A stretch of 64,000 nt of DNA, taken from Morella rubra. Lineage: Eukaryota; Streptophyta; Magnoliopsida; Fagales; Myricaceae. Below, in pieces: positions 62,501 through 64,000 of this stretch. The notes under the pieces are model-generated. The model saw nothing but the letters and a program-made list of their open reading frames with translations. It had not been told where the DNA came from and did not search any database. Each line of letters begins with the position of its first letter. Positions within the stretch are counted from its first letter, which is position 1. The position numbers were made by a program, and so were the translations under genes. The stretch lies in contig CM025850.1 in the NCBI GenBank assembly GCA_003952965.2, forward strand, positions 20,641,552 through 20,705,551, given 5' to 3'.

Positions 62501-64000
62501 ACAGTATCATGATATTCGTTTACGATGTTTGTTTTCCTGATGTGTACGAATACCTAAGTAAGAGAAGGATTACGGATATATAGTACTTGAGACAACTTGG
62601 GTTTTGGTTCTGTAATTTCAATCCAATCAGATGTTTTAGCTACCCAGATTTATCATCTTGTAGTGATCAGCACGTGAAAGAACTGCATAAAGAGACACCG
62701 AATATTATGAATTCTTAGAGACGCAACGCTTCGATTTTCATGATCGCTAATCATTTTCGTTATGACATTGAAGGTCTTAAGTCGTTTTTTAGGTCAATTT
62801 AGCAGTATAAGAGTGTGTCGTTAGTTAGCAGATATAAATAGATGACCATATATATATATATATATATATAGGCAACTTTCAGTTTATATTTACATCTTGT
62901 TTAATACAAAATGTATGTTCTCTTATCTGAGTGGTCTTCTTTCATATATCTGACCTACACTTAAAAGCCATTATCCACTAAATTTAAGCGACCATGGAAA
63001 GGCATAGCACAGTGTAATTGTTAGGAGAAGGCATTGCATATTTGCATTTGCACCTTATAGACGAAGGAGATCAAATACACATATTTTTCTTTTTTCGCTT
63101 AGTTTTTGGGGCCTTCTGCGCTTTGTTCTTCTTTTATCCTTGCCTTCTTCCTGGAGCTTGAAGTGTTCTTTTACGTAAGTGATATATCAATTACCCAATT
63201 GATGTCAAGTTAGGGGGTGATGATATTTTGAAGACCTAATGTTTGGATTGTAGTTTCTATGAAACGGCAATGCCACACCTGTAAACTGGGAGAGGATTCC
63301 AAGTTTTTCTTAGCAGGAAGCATATAGAATCATATTTATCTAATCTATATATATATTGAAAGAAGATTGTAATTAGGTTTTGATCATATATTAATTTGTT
63401 ATATCTTAGAAATAAAGACATGATCATTTTTAATTACTTCAGTATGAGATTTGTTCTCAAAGACAAGAAGCTGGTAACTCCAAATTTGCTAACTCAAAGA
63501 CCCTAATGCTGTATGAGAGGTTTCTCAAAATGGTTTTGTAGGAATCAATTTAGCTGGTTCTTCATGATCTGAATTTATCGAAGCTAGCTGGATTAGCAGT
63601 TGGTGCCCGTAGTCATGGAGAAATGGGGAATTTTTCTCATATGACGTACGTACGATTGATCAACAGAGAGTTCTCGAAAGGTATACATGCACGAAGGGGT
63701 TGTTCTAGGATTGTCTCCCCAGGTTCGAAAGGGCGGGATAACCTGCAGCTATTTGCAAGATACTGCAATTCTGGCTTGTGAATGTGGTCAATATATTCAT
63801 GACTCTTGCAGTTTGATTATCATCCAGTTAACGACAACGCAAGACGGCGCCGCTTCATTTCGGACGTATTAATAGTTGAGTGCTTAGATTAAATGAATGG
63901 ATTTAGGCAGACGGAAACTCCTCCGTATCCTGAAGTCTTCGGGATAGATTCCATTTGTTTGCAGGAAGTCGTAGAGAGTTTGCGACTTTTTGTCCTTCTT
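59537..64000. other. Gene-poor outer part of the right arm, mirror of 13492-17933
   Basis: Holds the mirrored candidate ORF (61614-61838), the CT/GA hairpin (about 61497-61551) and the (TA)n tract (62849-62871). A divergent patch lies at 60780-60840, where the right copy is 22 bases longer. No recognised gene. Confidence 0.5.

Larger units (their letters stand above)
39000..64000 (-). repeat. Right arm of the giant inverted duplication (continues past the window)
   Basis: Reverse complement of 13492-38462. Long parts match base for base on reading. Differences cluster at about 44028-44048 (+6), 44376-44380, 49776-49811 (G-tract +16), 53308-53420 and 53598 (net -16), 58937 (+2) and 60780-60840 (+22). 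The last window bases still mirror the left arm at 13492, so the arm runs on to the right. Confidence 0.97.

Noticed and set aside
13492..64000. Organellar inverted repeat
   Set aside because: The arms carry nuclear genes with introns, transit peptides and signal peptides, and no rRNA or tRNA genes, so this is not a plastid inverted repeat.

Overview
This is a stretch of plant nuclear DNA, very probably from a eudicot. The genes have many GT-AG introns, intergenic DNA is AT-rich, and foldback MITEs and a LINE fragment are present. Three genes encode plastid-targeted proteins whose transit peptides can be read directly. No species can be named from the sequence alone.

The dominant structure is a giant inverted duplication. 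Bases 13492-38462 recur in reverse complement at about 39000-64000. Paired positions sum to about 77460-77492, and the small drift comes from a few indels. The mirror image runs to the last base of the window, so each arm is at least 25 kb and its outer end is not visible. Around the centre (38463-38999) the match turns imperfect and flanks a loop holding the 3' end of an NPF/POT transporter gene.

Left unique part (1-13491): a partial Mutator-type foldback MITE, a two-AN1 zinc-finger stress-associated protein (SAP11/12/13 type), a full MITE with 9-bp target duplications, two further MITE-like repeats, a 7-exon SAM-domain protein gene (minus) and the 6-exon gene for the catalytic subunit of ferredoxin-thioredoxin reductase (minus). 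Left arm, in order: a gene-poor stretch; the 13-exon gene for the four-CRM-domain chloroplast splicing factor CFM2 (minus, with a 323-bp tandem duplication in an intron); a 743-bp divergent promoter with two G-boxes; SUFB/ABCI8 (plus); a CREG-like secreted protein gene (minus); a DUF716/TMEM45-like membrane protein gene (plus); a 5'-truncated LINE with 14-bp target duplications; and an intronless matrix metalloproteinase gene (plus). The right arm repeats these in reverse order and orientation.

The arms are almost base-for-base identical except for a few short, indel-rich patches. Where a coding test is possible, the right copy is the damaged one: CFM2 exon 1 is intact on the left and frameshifted on the right. 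This suggests either a very recent fold-back duplication or an assembly or long-read fold-back artefact. Deciding between these is the most important follow-up for this window. FTRC, CFM2 and SUFB all serve the chloroplast (redox regulation, group II intron splicing, Fe-S cluster assembly), but nothing in the sequence shows co-regulation beyond the CFM2/SUFB shared promoter.
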